A program made the translations under genes and the position numbers. Source: Candidatus Dadabacteria bacterium (lineage in GTDB: Bacteria > J088). Taken from it: a stretch of 13,778 nucleotides of DNA. The stretch is from assembly GCA_003695505.1 (NCBI GenBank), contig RFIY01000272.1, positions 1 to 13,778 on the forward strand, in the 5' to 3' direction. Positions 1 through 6,718 of this stretch are shown piece after piece; position 1 is the stretch's first letter; each line of letters starts with the position of its first letter. The notes under the pieces were generated by a model that was not told the origin of the DNA, did no database searches, and worked only from the letters and a program-made list of their open reading frames with translations.

Positions 1-1251
1 CCGCGGATGTACACAACCTGGCACGCCGATTTCGAAAAGCTGAGCCACGACGGCATTCTTGGCCATCTCGATCATCTGAAGCAAACCGGCCTGGATCAGT
101 CGATCAACGCGTTTCAGATCGATGACGGTTACCAGCAACACTGGGGCGACTGGCTGACGACCTCGGCGCAGTTCGGCACCGACCTGACGACCATTGCAAC
201 TGAAATTCGCGCGCGCGGATTTGAACCAGGCCTGTGGCTGGCGCCACCACTCGTCGCCGCCGATTCCGCAATCGCGCGCCGCCACCCCGACTGGATCCTG
301 CGGCGCGATGGCCGTCCGGTTCGTTGCGACACCTGCAATACCCGCGGCATCAAACTGTACGTTCTCGATTTCGGCAATGACGAGGTGACGAACTGGCTGG
401 AGCAGACGATGGCCCGGCTGCAAGATGCAGGCTTCAGCCTGTTCAAGCTCGATTTCCTGGCGACGGCGGTTGCGGTTGGCGCATCCGCCGCGACCGACAC
501 GACGGGTCTGGACCGCTTTCATCGCATGCTCGCAGCAATCCGACGTGGCGCGAGACCTGGGACATTCCTGTGGTCCGCGACACAGCCGCTGTTTCCGACG
601 CTTGGTGCTCTCGATGGCTACCGGGTCAGTGGAGATCTGGGTTTTCCGTTTTTCGATGATCTTCCTCTGGCCAACTGGTACCACTATGCCCGCACGCTGG
701 CGCTGCGCGCCCCGTGGCTCAATCGTTGGGGCATCATCGACCCGGATGGCTTCTTTCTGCGCGGACAGCCCGACGCGTCCCGCCGTCGGACGCTGCTCTG
801 GCTTGACGCAATGGCCGGCGGTATCTACGCCATCGGAGACCGCGATGCGGACCTCTCTGCGGCCCATTCGCCGTCGGCGCTGCCCCAGCCCCTCCGCGAC
901 GGCATCGGAACCGGGGTTTCCTGGATCCCGATCGATCCGTTTGCCTATCCGATACGCACCTGGACGCCTTCACCCGTGGTTGAACAGTTGATCACGGTCG
1001 ATCGAAACACGGACGCGCAGCCTCCATTCTGGTTCCACCGCTGTGGTAGCGACGCATGCGTGATCGCCGTCAACTGGGCGCCATTCCAACGAACCGTGGC
1101 CCTTCCGGCGAGCCACCTCACCCGATTCGGATCCGGATCGTGGACAATTGCCGAATCGTGGGGAAACGGGACCCTGTTCAAGTCACGTTCCGAGTTACGC
1201 TTCGATCTTCCGGCGATGGGCGCGATGGCCGTTCGCCTGGCTCGTCGGTAG
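1..1251 (+). CDS. GH36-type alpha-galactosidase, 5' end outside window
   Basis: Probable glycoside hydrolase of clan GH-D (GH36 alpha-galactosidase/melibiase type), which would release terminal alpha-galactose from oligosaccharides by a retaining mechanism. Residues are counted from the Met codon at base 7. Visible motifs: QIDDGYQ (37-43) followed by GDW, GLWLAP (75-80), HPDW (93-96), KLDF (147-150) with D149 as likely nucleophile, and RVSGD (206-210) with D210 as likely acid/base. About 150 C-terminal residues would form the beta-sandwich. The YTTW just after the first Met matches the first barrel strand (GWCSWY-like) of the family, and the frame is open to the window edge, so the usual N-terminal beta domain most likely lies outside and base 7 is not the true start. 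No signal peptide can be judged. The gene converges on ftsZ and has no obvious functional link to it. The family is fairly sure; the exact substrate is not. Confidence 0.82.
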   Translation, partial: PRMYTTWHADFEKLSHDGILGHLDHLKQTGLDQSINAFQIDDGYQQHWGDWLTTSAQFGTDLTTIATEIRARGFEPGLWLAPPLVAADSAIARRHPDWILRRDGRPVRCDTCNTRGIKLYVLDFGNDEVTNWLEQTMARLQDAGFSLFKLDFLATAVAVGASAATDTTGLDRFHRMLAAIRRGARPGTFLWSATQPLFPTLGALDGYRVSGDLGFPFFDDLPLANWYHYARTLALRAPWLNRWGIIDPDGFFLRGQPDASRRRTLLWLDAMAGGIYAIGDRDADLSAAHSPSALPQPLRDGIGTGVSWIPIDPFAYPIRTWTPSPVVEQLITVDRNTDAQPPFWFHRCGSDACVIAVNWAPFQRTVALPASHLTRFGSGSWTIAESWGNGTLFKSRSELRFDLPAMGAMAVRLARR

Positions 1252-1396
1252 CCGCAGCAACCTCGGCTGGCGCCAGATCTGACCACACTGCATCGCCGTA
1301 CGGGTGGGCCCTCCGCCCCGGACCGTGTTGGCAAGGTCGCCAGGCCATTCTTGAAACCGTAGACCAACGCAAACCTGTAGACGATCGTGCAGCGAC

Positions 1397-1427
1397 AAAA
1401 AACCGCCGCACGAATCTCGTGCGGCGG
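1397..1427 (-). terminator. Intrinsic terminator of the dcw transcript
   Basis: On the minus strand, a perfect 11-bp GC-rich stem (arms 1417-1427 and 1403-1413, CCGCCGCACGA paired with its complement) with a 3-nt loop is followed at once by six T residues (1402-1397). This is the classic Rho-independent form. It lies about 130 nt after the ftsZ stop and should end the leftward division/cell-wall transcript. On the plus strand no T run follows the stem, so it probably does not serve the alpha-galactosidase gene. Confidence 0.88.
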
Positions 1428-1439
1428 CCAGGTACAAAG

Positions 1440-1495
1440 GGGCGGAGAGGTTGGTGTGGGTGGGGGATGGGGTGCAGGAGGGTACCTCTCCGCCC
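1440..1495. repeat. 12-bp perfect inverted repeat with a G-quadruplex motif in its loop
   Basis: The arms GGGCGGAGAGGT (1440-1451) and ACCTCTCCGCCC (1484-1495) pair perfectly over 12 bp. The 32-nt loop has four G runs on the plus strand: 1458-1460, 1462-1466, 1469-1472 and 1480-1482, with spacers of 1, 2 and 7 nt, which fits the canonical G3+N1-7 quadruplex pattern. The minus strand, i.e. the ftsZ 3' UTR, carries a C-rich loop instead. It lies 62 nt beyond the ftsZ stop and 12 nt before the terminator stem. No T tract follows on either side. It could block transcription or protect an RNA end, but the role is inference. Confidence 0.75.
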
Positions 1496-1519
1496 GAACC
1501 TGAAGATTCGTCCAGACCA

Positions 1520-1537
1520 GACGGGCGCCTGCCCGTC
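1520..1537. repeat. Small stem-loop just after the ftsZ stop
   Basis: GACGGGC (1520-1526) and GCCCGTC (1531-1537) form a perfect 7-bp stem with a 4-nt loop, starting 20 nt beyond the ftsZ stop codon. No T tract follows in the ftsZ direction, so it is not a standard terminator for that gene. In the other direction a moderately T-rich stretch follows (TTCGCTTAGTCTTCGG), which at best makes a weak rightward terminator. It may be a 3'-end stabilising hairpin of the ftsZ message, or chance in GC-rich DNA. Confidence 0.45.
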
Positions 1538-1557
1538 CGGTTCGCTTAGTCTTCGGT

Positions 1558-2706
1558 TTACATTTGCTTGCGCAGGAAGGCCGGCCGGCTGCGCTCATCG
1601 TCATCGTACGGAGGCTTACCGAATCGCTCATAGACGGACTCACCCGGAGCATTGGCAGCCGCGCGCACGCGATCGCCCGTCAGCGTGGTGTCCTGCGTAC
1701 GCTGAGGCGCGGGTACGGCGCGCAATGGCGGAGCCACCGCCTGCTGTTGCGCGTTGCCAAACCCTGTTGCCAGAACGGTGATGCGCACCTTGTCGCCAAG
1801 CTTGGGATCCTCAGCGACACCCATAATAATGTTTGCTTCTTCGTGTACGCGCTCCTGAATGAAGCTGCACGCTTCATTGATTTCCTGCAGCGTCAACGAA
1901 TCCGTCGCAGAGAAGTTGACAAGGACGGCCGTTGCGCCGTCGATGTCCGCGTCTTCAAGCAGGGGGCTCATGATGGCCTGCTGCGCAGCATCGATAGCCC
2001 GTGTGTCTCCGGAGGCCTCGCCCGAACCCATGACCGCCATACCCCGGTTCGCCATAACGGTTCGCACGTCGGCGAAGTCGGTGTTGATGATACCGGGCAC
2101 CGTGATCACGTCAGAAATGCCACGCACCGAATCATACAGTACGAGATCGGCCAACCGGAATGCGTCCTTGAAGCTGGTATCCTTCTTGGCCAGCGACAGG
2201 AGACGATCATTCGGGATCGTGATCAGCGTATCAACGGTACCGACCAGTTCCTGCACGCCATACTCCGCATTTCGCGCCCGCTGGCGTCCTTCGTACGAGA
2301 ACGGCGTCGTCACGATCGCGACGGTCAATGCGCCGACTTCCTTTGCGACCTGAGCCACGATTGGCGCCGCACCGGTACCGGTGCCCTTACCCATTCCGGC
2401 AGTCACGAACACCATGTCGGATCCTTCGAGCACTTCACGCAACCGCTCGCGGTCCTCTTCGGCGGCCTGCCGCCCGACACTGGGATCCGCGCCAGCGCCA
2501 AGCCCCTGTGAGATCTGGGTACCGATCTGAATCTTCGTCGGCGCAAGTTTTGTGTCCAGCGCCTGGGCATCGGTATTGGCGACGATGAAATCTACGCCGT
2601 CCAGGCCGCGCATGATCATCGTGTCTACGGCGTTTCCGCCACCACCTCCGACGCCGATCACCTTGATCGTCGCCTGCGTCTTCGGCTGTTCCAGTTCGTA
2701 AATCAT
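1558..2706 (-). CDS. ftsZ: Cell division GTPase FtsZ
   Basis: Tubulin-like GTPase that polymerises into the Z ring. The chosen ATG (2706) gives 382 residues, close to the usual length, and starts with the standard IKVIGVGGGGGNAV region (14-27). An AAGGAG site (2720-2715) lies 8 nt upstream. The T7 loop NTDFADV (208-214) keeps both Asp residues of NxDFxD. The C-terminal peptide PAFLRKQ (375-381) should bind FtsA or other partners, though the preceding L-x-I is replaced by RSR. Oddities: the signature GGGTGTG reads G106-K107-G108-T-G-T-G, and the usual TKPFPFEG reads TTPFSYEG (133-140), so this is a divergent FtsZ. An in-frame GTG at 2811 with its own strong Shine-Dalgarno would add 35 residues. 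It is the last gene before the terminator at 1397-1427. Identity is certain; the start is less so. Confidence 0.97.
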   Translation of the reverse strand: MIYELEQPKTQATIKVIGVGGGGGNAVDTMIMRGLDGVDFIVANTDAQALDTKLAPTKIQIGTQISQGLGAGADPSVGRQAAEEDRERLREVLEGSDMVFVTAGMGKGTGTGAAPIVAQVAKEVGALTVAIVTTPFSYEGRQRARNAEYGVQELVGTVDTLITIPNDRLLSLAKKDTSFKDAFRLADLVLYDSVRGISDVITVPGIINTDFADVRTVMANRGMAVMGSGEASGDTRAIDAAQQAIMSPLLEDADIDGATAVLVNFSATDSLTLQEINEACSFIQERVHEEANIIMGVAEDPKLGDKVRITVLATGFGNAQQQAVAPPLRAVPAPQRTQDTTLTGDRVRAAANAPGESVYERFGKPPYDDDERSRPAFLRKQM

Positions 2707-2825
2707 TTCCTGCTCTCCTTGCATGTGCCCCGTCCCCCGGGACGTTGTCTGGTTTGAAAACATATCGATCTGTTCGGGTGCCGACTCTGTCTGCGGGTCT
2801 GCTTCGTTCACGTTCGTCCTCCTCA
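2707..2825 (-). promoter_or_regulatory. ftsA-ftsZ junction with a second ftsZ ribosome binding site and GTG start
   Basis: On the minus strand the ftsA stop TGA (2825-2823) overlaps a GAGGAGG site (2824-2818), followed after 6 nt by GTG (2811-2809). From there the frame stays open for 35 codons into the canonical ftsZ ATG at 2706, which has its own AAGGAG site (2720-2715). The extension is hydrophilic and rich in E, Q, S and T. By hand count 23 of its 35 codons end in G or C, somewhat fewer than appears typical of the FtsZ body. A 5-bp hairpin with a 4-nt loop (2744-2731) lies just before the inner site. Either the longer form is made by coupling to ftsA, or this is a leader that tunes ftsZ translation. 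I see no convincing promoter here. Confidence 0.55.
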
Positions 2826-4061
2826 GAACATCGCAGCCATCAGTTCGCTGAACCATTCGCTCATCCGCGTCCGTACGCGGCGGAACATTCCTCCGTCGCG
2901 TGAACGAAAGCGATCCGCCCCGTCATACTTGAGGCCATACAGCATCAGGCCAACGCCAGTGGAATACTGCGGGCTCGCCACAATATCCGCAAGCCCCTTG
3001 ACGTTGCGCGGACGTCCGAGTCGGCAAGGCAGGCCCGTGATCACTTCCGCGTATTCCACGAGTCCCTCGAGCTGCGACGTCCCGCCAGTGAACACGATCC
3101 CGCCGGCGAGCAGATCGCGGTAACCCGACTCTTCGATCTGATAGGCAACCGCGCAGAGAATTTCTTCGACACGCGCCTGAATGATTCTGGCCAGCTCAGC
3201 CCGCGGTTCGCTGCGGGGCGGGCGTCCGCCCACCGATGGCACATCAATCATCTCGTCGGCGGAAACGGCATCGACATGGGCGATGCCGTACTTGCGCTTG
3301 ATGCGCTCGGCGTGGCGCGCCGGCGTGCGCATACCGACCGACACGTCACTGGTCAGATGATTCCCGCCGAGGCTGACAACCGATGTATACTTCAGCGTGC
3401 CCTCGGTAAAGATTGCAATGTCGGTTGTTCCCCCGCCGATATCGACGACGGCGACACCGAGTTCTTTTTCGTCCTGGGTCAGACAGGCTTCGGCACTGGC
3501 CAGTTGCTGCAGCACGATGTCCGAAACGTGCAAACCGTTCCGATTGGCACAGCGAATCAGGTTTTGTGCCGATGTGACTGCCGCTGTCACGATGTACACC
3601 TTGGCTTCCAGGCGCAACCCGCTCATGCCGATCGGCTCACGAATCCCGTCCTGATCATCGACGATGAATTCCTGCGGCAGGATGTGAACGACCTCGCGAT
3701 CGGCCGGGATATTGACCGCCCTCGCCGCATCGACCACGCGATGGATATCGGTCTCGCGAATTTCACGATCGCGAATCACCACCATGCCCTTGCTGGTCAT
3801 GCCGGCGATATGGGACCCGGAGATGCCGATGTAGACATCGGACAACTCCCGACCGCACATGACTTCGGCCTGTTCGACAGCTTCTTTTATCGACTCGATC
3901 GTCGACTCGATATTCGCGACCACACCGCGATCGAGACCACGCGACGGTGCGGCGCCAACGCCGATCACGTTGATTCCGCCCTCGCTATCGGGCTCGCCAA
4001 CGATGCAACAGATCTTCGTCGTTCCGACGTCGAGACCTACGATTAATGGTTCGGGCTTCAT
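2823..4061 (-). CDS. ftsA: Cell division protein FtsA, actin-like membrane tether of the Z ring
   Basis: Actin-family ATPase that anchors FtsZ filaments to the inner membrane and signals to the septal synthase. The 412 residues are a normal length. Nucleotide-binding segments: phosphate-1 GLDVGTTK (9-16), phosphate-2 VVDIGGGTTD (205-214) and adenosine motif GIVFTGGTSQLEG (321-333). The FtsA-specific 1C subdomain lies roughly at 84-165. The last 20 or so residues (391-412, MFRRVRTRMSEWFSELM) form a typical amphipathic membrane-targeting helix. The ATG is preceded by AGGAGG at good spacing. It follows the ftsQ stop by 35 nt, and its own stop overlaps the first ribosome binding site of ftsZ. Nothing seems missing. 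Confidence 0.97.
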   Translation of the reverse strand: MKPEPLIVGLDVGTTKICCIVGEPDSEGGINVIGVGAAPSRGLDRGVVANIESTIESIKEAVEQAEVMCGRELSDVYIGISGSHIAGMTSKGMVVIRDREIRETDIHRVVDAARAVNIPADREVVHILPQEFIVDDQDGIREPIGMSGLRLEAKVYIVTAAVTSAQNLIRCANRNGLHVSDIVLQQLASAEACLTQDEKELGVAVVDIGGGTTDIAIFTEGTLKYTSVVSLGGNHLTSDVSVGMRTPARHAERIKRKYGIAHVDAVSADEMIDVPSVGGRPPRSEPRAELARIIQARVEEILCAVAYQIEESGYRDLLAGGIVFTGGTSQLEGLVEYAEVITGLPCRLGRPRNVKGLADIVASPQYSTGVGLMLYGLKYDGADRFRSRDGGMFRRVRTRMSEWFSELMAAMF

Positions 4062-4096
4062 GACCCCTCCTGCCGGCTTGTAGGGATGTTCATTGT

Positions 4097-4819
4097 TCAG
4101 GCTCCGTCAATTTGTCTGTGTTGATGTGGGCGAATCGCGACGCGACCTTCTCCAATCACGGTCAGGACCGCGGGCTGGATGCCAACGCGCTGTGCCTGTG
4201 TCCACGCATAGGCGACCTGGCGAAGCTGTGGTCCGACTGGCGCGTCACGAAAGCGGATCGGCGTTCCGTCGTCCAGAACGACGGTCACACGTGTGCCATC
4301 CATCCGAATTTCACTGAGTTGCTGTAACCATTCCGGTGCCTCATGGTCGAGCAGCGCCAGAAAACCGACGGCCTGCGTCAGGCAGGCGCCCGCGCCGGCG
4401 TCAAGCAGGTCGCGAACCTCGGGCAGCGGACATCCTCGCACGACCGGCCGATCCCACAGGGCAATGCCCTGGTCGGCGCGCAGACTGGCCGGACGGACTG
4501 CGCGGTCCAGTAACAACACGCGTCCATCCTCACCAAGTGCCATCACATACGGAGACCGCTCGTCGACCACGATGCGCAATGTCCCGTTCCACTGCCGCTC
4601 GACCTGTGCATCCTGTAGCGGGATGGCTGCAAGCAGCTCTCGCCGCAAAGACGCAGGATCCACATCTCCAACCTCGCGGGGCAGGTGCTTCCGCAGCCAG
4701 GTATGGAGCGCCGCTTCAGTCAGTGGGGTCGCCCCGAGCACGGTGACGCGCCGCACGGGTACATCCGGGAGCGCGCACGCTCCCAGCAACAGGACACTTG
4801 CGAGAATCAGATAACGCAT
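4097..4819 (-). CDS. ftsQ: FtsQ-like divisome protein with a lipoprotein-type N-terminus
   Basis: FtsQ normally is a bitopic inner-membrane protein whose periplasmic part binds FtsB/FtsL. This 240-residue protein has the POTRA domain (about 22-91: VRRVTVLGA, then VDPASLRREL, then QVERQWNGTLRIVVDERSP) and the following beta domain (LLLDR near 102, ending in a VLTVIGEGRVAIR strand). What differs is the N-terminus: only MR, then ten hydrophobic residues, then L12-G13-A14-C15, which fits a signal peptidase II lipobox. There is no cytoplasmic tail and no full-length transmembrane helix. No in-frame ATG, GTG or TTG exists between the upstream stop (4856-4858) and this ATG, and a GAGG site lies about 7 nt before it, so the start is firm. 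C130 and C146 could form a disulfide. The gene overlaps ddl by 13 nt. FtsQ assignment rests on domain pattern and position between ddl and ftsA; lipidation is inference. Confidence 0.85.
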   Translation of the reverse strand: MRYLILASVLLLGACALPDVPVRRVTVLGATPLTEAALHTWLRKHLPREVGDVDPASLRRELLAAIPLQDAQVERQWNGTLRIVVDERSPYVMALGEDGRVLLLDRAVRPASLRADQGIALWDRPVVRGCPLPEVRDLLDAGAGACLTQAVGFLALLDHEAPEWLQQLSEIRMDGTRVTVVLDDGTPIRFRDAPVGPQLRQVAYAWTQAQRVGIQPAVLTVIGEGRVAIRPHQHRQIDGA

Positions 4820-5736
4820 TTGAGCCTCGCTTGCAACGCAATCCGCTCGACGAGCTCATCAAATCTGAGACCCGCGGCCGCGGCCATCTTGGGAAGCAGG
4901 CTGTGTTCAGTCAGCCCCGGCGTCGTGTTGACCTCGATGAAGCGGAGATCCTGATCGCCGACCAGGAAAAAGTCGATCCGCACGATGCCCTCGCAACCAA
5001 CGGCCTGCCAGACCTCGAGCGCCTGGCGATGCAGCTCGCCACGAACACCGTCCGCAAGTTCCGGCGTCAGGATATAACGGGTGTGACCGCTTTCATATTT
5101 GGCGCTGTAGTCATAGAAAGGTCGATCCGTCTCGATTTCGATATCACCGAGGACTTCGCCCTCAAAAACACCCACCGACAGCTCCCGTCCGGTCAGGAAG
5201 GTTTCAACAATGGCGCGATCGTCCACGCGCAACACTTCATAGATGGCGTCGATCAGTTCGTCGGCACTGTTGGCCACGGCTGTTGCGACACTGGATCCGC
5301 CCTGTACGGGCTTGACGATCACAGGGAAAGACCAGTCATCGGGAAGCGAGAACCAGTCCACTTCGCCAAGACCGACCGTTGTCCAGCGAGGTTGCCGTAC
5401 GGAGGTGCCACGCAGCAGACGGCGCGTCAGAGCCTTGTCCATCGCCACGGCGCTTGCCGCAACACCTGTACCGGTATAGGGGATCCGCATCATCTCCAGA
5501 AATCCCTGCAACGTTCCGTCCTCGCCGAGCGGCCCATGAGCCGCAATCCAGGCGATTTCGGGACGAGCGTCAAGCATGGCGCGCAGTCCGTCTGGCGTGG
5601 CCTCGACTTCTGTCACTGTGTAGCCCTGCCGCCGCAAACCGGCCGCAACCGCGGCGCGTGACCGGCGACTGATCTCGGCCTCGGGTGAAAGCCCGCCACC
5701 AATCACGGCGATGGTCATTGATTCAGTCTTCATCAT
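4807..5736 (-). CDS. ddl: D-alanine--D-alanine ligase
   Basis: ATP-grasp ligase that joins two D-alanines in the cytoplasm; MurF then adds the dipeptide to the UDP-MurNAc-tripeptide. At 309 residues it matches the DdlB type. Visible: N-terminal VIGGGLSPEAEIS (11-23) with the usual catalytic Glu (E21), HGPLGEDGTLQG (67-78), IPYTGTGVAASAVAMDK (85-101), KPVQGGSSV (142-150) with the conserved Ser pair, FYDYSAKY (207-214) with the omega-loop Tyr, and EVNTTPGLTEHS (268-279), whose E268 and N270 would bind magnesium. The ATG at 5736 is preferred because GGAGG lies 6 nt upstream; the next codon is also ATG, and a third ATG at 5718 lacks such a site. It overlaps the end of murB by 14 nt and the start of ftsQ by 13 nt, suggesting coupled translation. 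Confidence 0.96.
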   Translation of the reverse strand: MMKTESMTIAVIGGGLSPEAEISRRSRAAVAAGLRRQGYTVTEVEATPDGLRAMLDARPEIAWIAAHGPLGEDGTLQGFLEMMRIPYTGTGVAASAVAMDKALTRRLLRGTSVRQPRWTTVGLGEVDWFSLPDDWSFPVIVKPVQGGSSVATAVANSADELIDAIYEVLRVDDRAIVETFLTGRELSVGVFEGEVLGDIEIETDRPFYDYSAKYESGHTRYILTPELADGVRGELHRQALEVWQAVGCEGIVRIDFFLVGDQDLRFIEVNTTPGLTEHSLLPKMAAAAGLRFDELVERIALQARLKCVI

Positions 5737-6718
5737 CGTGTTCCTCCGCGGGGTCTCCGATAATCCGAACCTCCTCCTCGAGCCGGATTCCAGTCTCTTC
5801 GTACACCTTCTGACGCGCGAGTCGAATCAGTGCAAGGATGTCCCGCGCCGTGGCACCGCCAAGATTGACGATGAAATTCGCGTGCTGTTCACTGATCTGT
5901 GCGGCGTGCAACCGTACGCCCTTCAGCCCTGCGCGTTCGATCAGTTCTCCTGCCGAGCCGTTTTCGGGATTGCGAAACACCGAGCCACAACTGGGCAGAT
6001 TCAGGGGCTGCGTCGCCTTGCGGCGCGCAATGTGTTCGTCAATGGCCTGCCGCGCCAGGGATGGGTCGTCGCGTTCGACCTGCAAAATGCCCGACACGAT
6101 GACCGAACCCGGCGGAAATTGACTGTGCCGATACCCGTAACCGATTCGCTCGACTGGAACGGTTGTGAGCTTTCCGTCCCGCTTGACGATGTCCACGCTT
6201 TCGACAAACTGACCGATCCAGGTATGACGATCTCCGGCATTCATCCGCAATGCGCCGCCGACCGTCCCCGGCGTTCCCCCCAGGGGGGCCAGAGACCGCC
6301 ATCCGTGCTGGCGCGCGGCCTTGATCAGTTGCCCGAGTGGAGTTGCCGCGCCGACATGGATGCGATCGCTGTCACCGAGCGGCTCGACATCAATACCCGA
6401 GAATTTTGGCCCGAGTGTGATCACGACCCCGCGGAAGCCGCCGTCCTGCACCAGCACGTTGCTGCCGCGCCCCAGTACGACTGATGGGATCCGGTTCGAC
6501 GCAATGACCTGCTGCACCTTCGAAAGTGCGTCGAGATCCGGCACCCGCACCACGACGTCCGCCGGACCACCCGTCCGCCAGGTCGTCAAACCGGACAGCG
6601 GCTCGTGTTCGCGCAGATGCTCCGGACCGACGATCTCGCGCAACACATCGACCACGGCCGGGTCGACGTGACGCCGCTCTTCGATCAGCAGCTTACGCCA
6701 GTGTTTCTGCGAACTCAT
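5723..6718 (-). CDS. murB: UDP-N-acetylenolpyruvoylglucosamine reductase, type II
   Basis: FAD enzyme that reduces UDP-GlcNAc-enolpyruvate to UDP-MurNAc with NADPH. The chosen start gives 331 residues. FAD-binding part: TTWRTGGPAD (45-54), VLGRGSNVLV (81-90), LAPLGGTPGTVGGALRMNAG (143-162). Catalytic segment SCGSVFRNP (243-251) has the proton-donor Ser at 246, and the last domain has LEEEVRIIG (313-321) with the conserved Glu. The SCGSVFRNP form and the compact C-terminus mark a type II MurB, not the type I of E. coli. The frame is open further upstream to 6910, but those 64 residues lie over murC and look non-coding. The ATG at 6718 has GGAG 7 nt before it, inside the murC 3' end, giving a 26-nt overlap. 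Confidence 0.95.
   Translation of the reverse strand: MSSQKHWRKLLIEERRHVDPAVVDVLREIVGPEHLREHEPLSGLTTWRTGGPADVVVRVPDLDALSKVQQVIASNRIPSVVLGRGSNVLVQDGGFRGVVITLGPKFSGIDVEPLGDSDRIHVGAATPLGQLIKAARQHGWRSLAPLGGTPGTVGGALRMNAGDRHTWIGQFVESVDIVKRDGKLTTVPVERIGYGYRHSQFPPGSVIVSGILQVERDDPSLARQAIDEHIARRKATQPLNLPSCGSVFRNPENGSAGELIERAGLKGVRLHAAQISEQHANFIVNLGGATARDILALIRLARQKVYEETGIRLEEEVRIIGDPAEEHDDED

Larger units (their letters stand above)
1252..1557. other. Intergenic region between convergent alpha-galactosidase gene and ftsZ
   Basis: This 306-bp gap separates the stop of the rightward alpha-galactosidase gene from the stop of leftward ftsZ. Its left half (1252-1396) shows nothing I can name. The right half holds three stem-loops in a row, at 1397-1427, 1440-1495 and 1520-1537, listed separately. 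Only the first has a T tract, and that lies on the leftward strand, so no standard intrinsic terminator is visible for the rightward gene. Open frames crossing the gap on both strands look like shadows: they run into the neighbouring genes out of frame and show no recognisable domain. lpxC, the usual gene after ftsZ in many Gammaproteobacteria, is absent here. Confidence 0.7.

Noticed and set aside
945-1781. Open frames on both strands crossing the alpha-galactosidase-ftsZ gap (945-1652 minus, 1056-1781 plus)
   Set aside because: They overlap the real genes out of frame, contain the hairpins and terminator, and their products are low-complexity R/P/G-rich sequence.
2812-2856. Still longer ftsZ start at 2856
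   Set aside because: It lies inside the ftsA coding end and lacks a ribosome binding site at the right spacing. The starts at 2811 and 2706 both have one.
3276-4046. 256-codon open frame on the plus strand over ftsA
   Set aside because: Antisense shadow of ftsA, rich in D, H and R, with no family resemblance.
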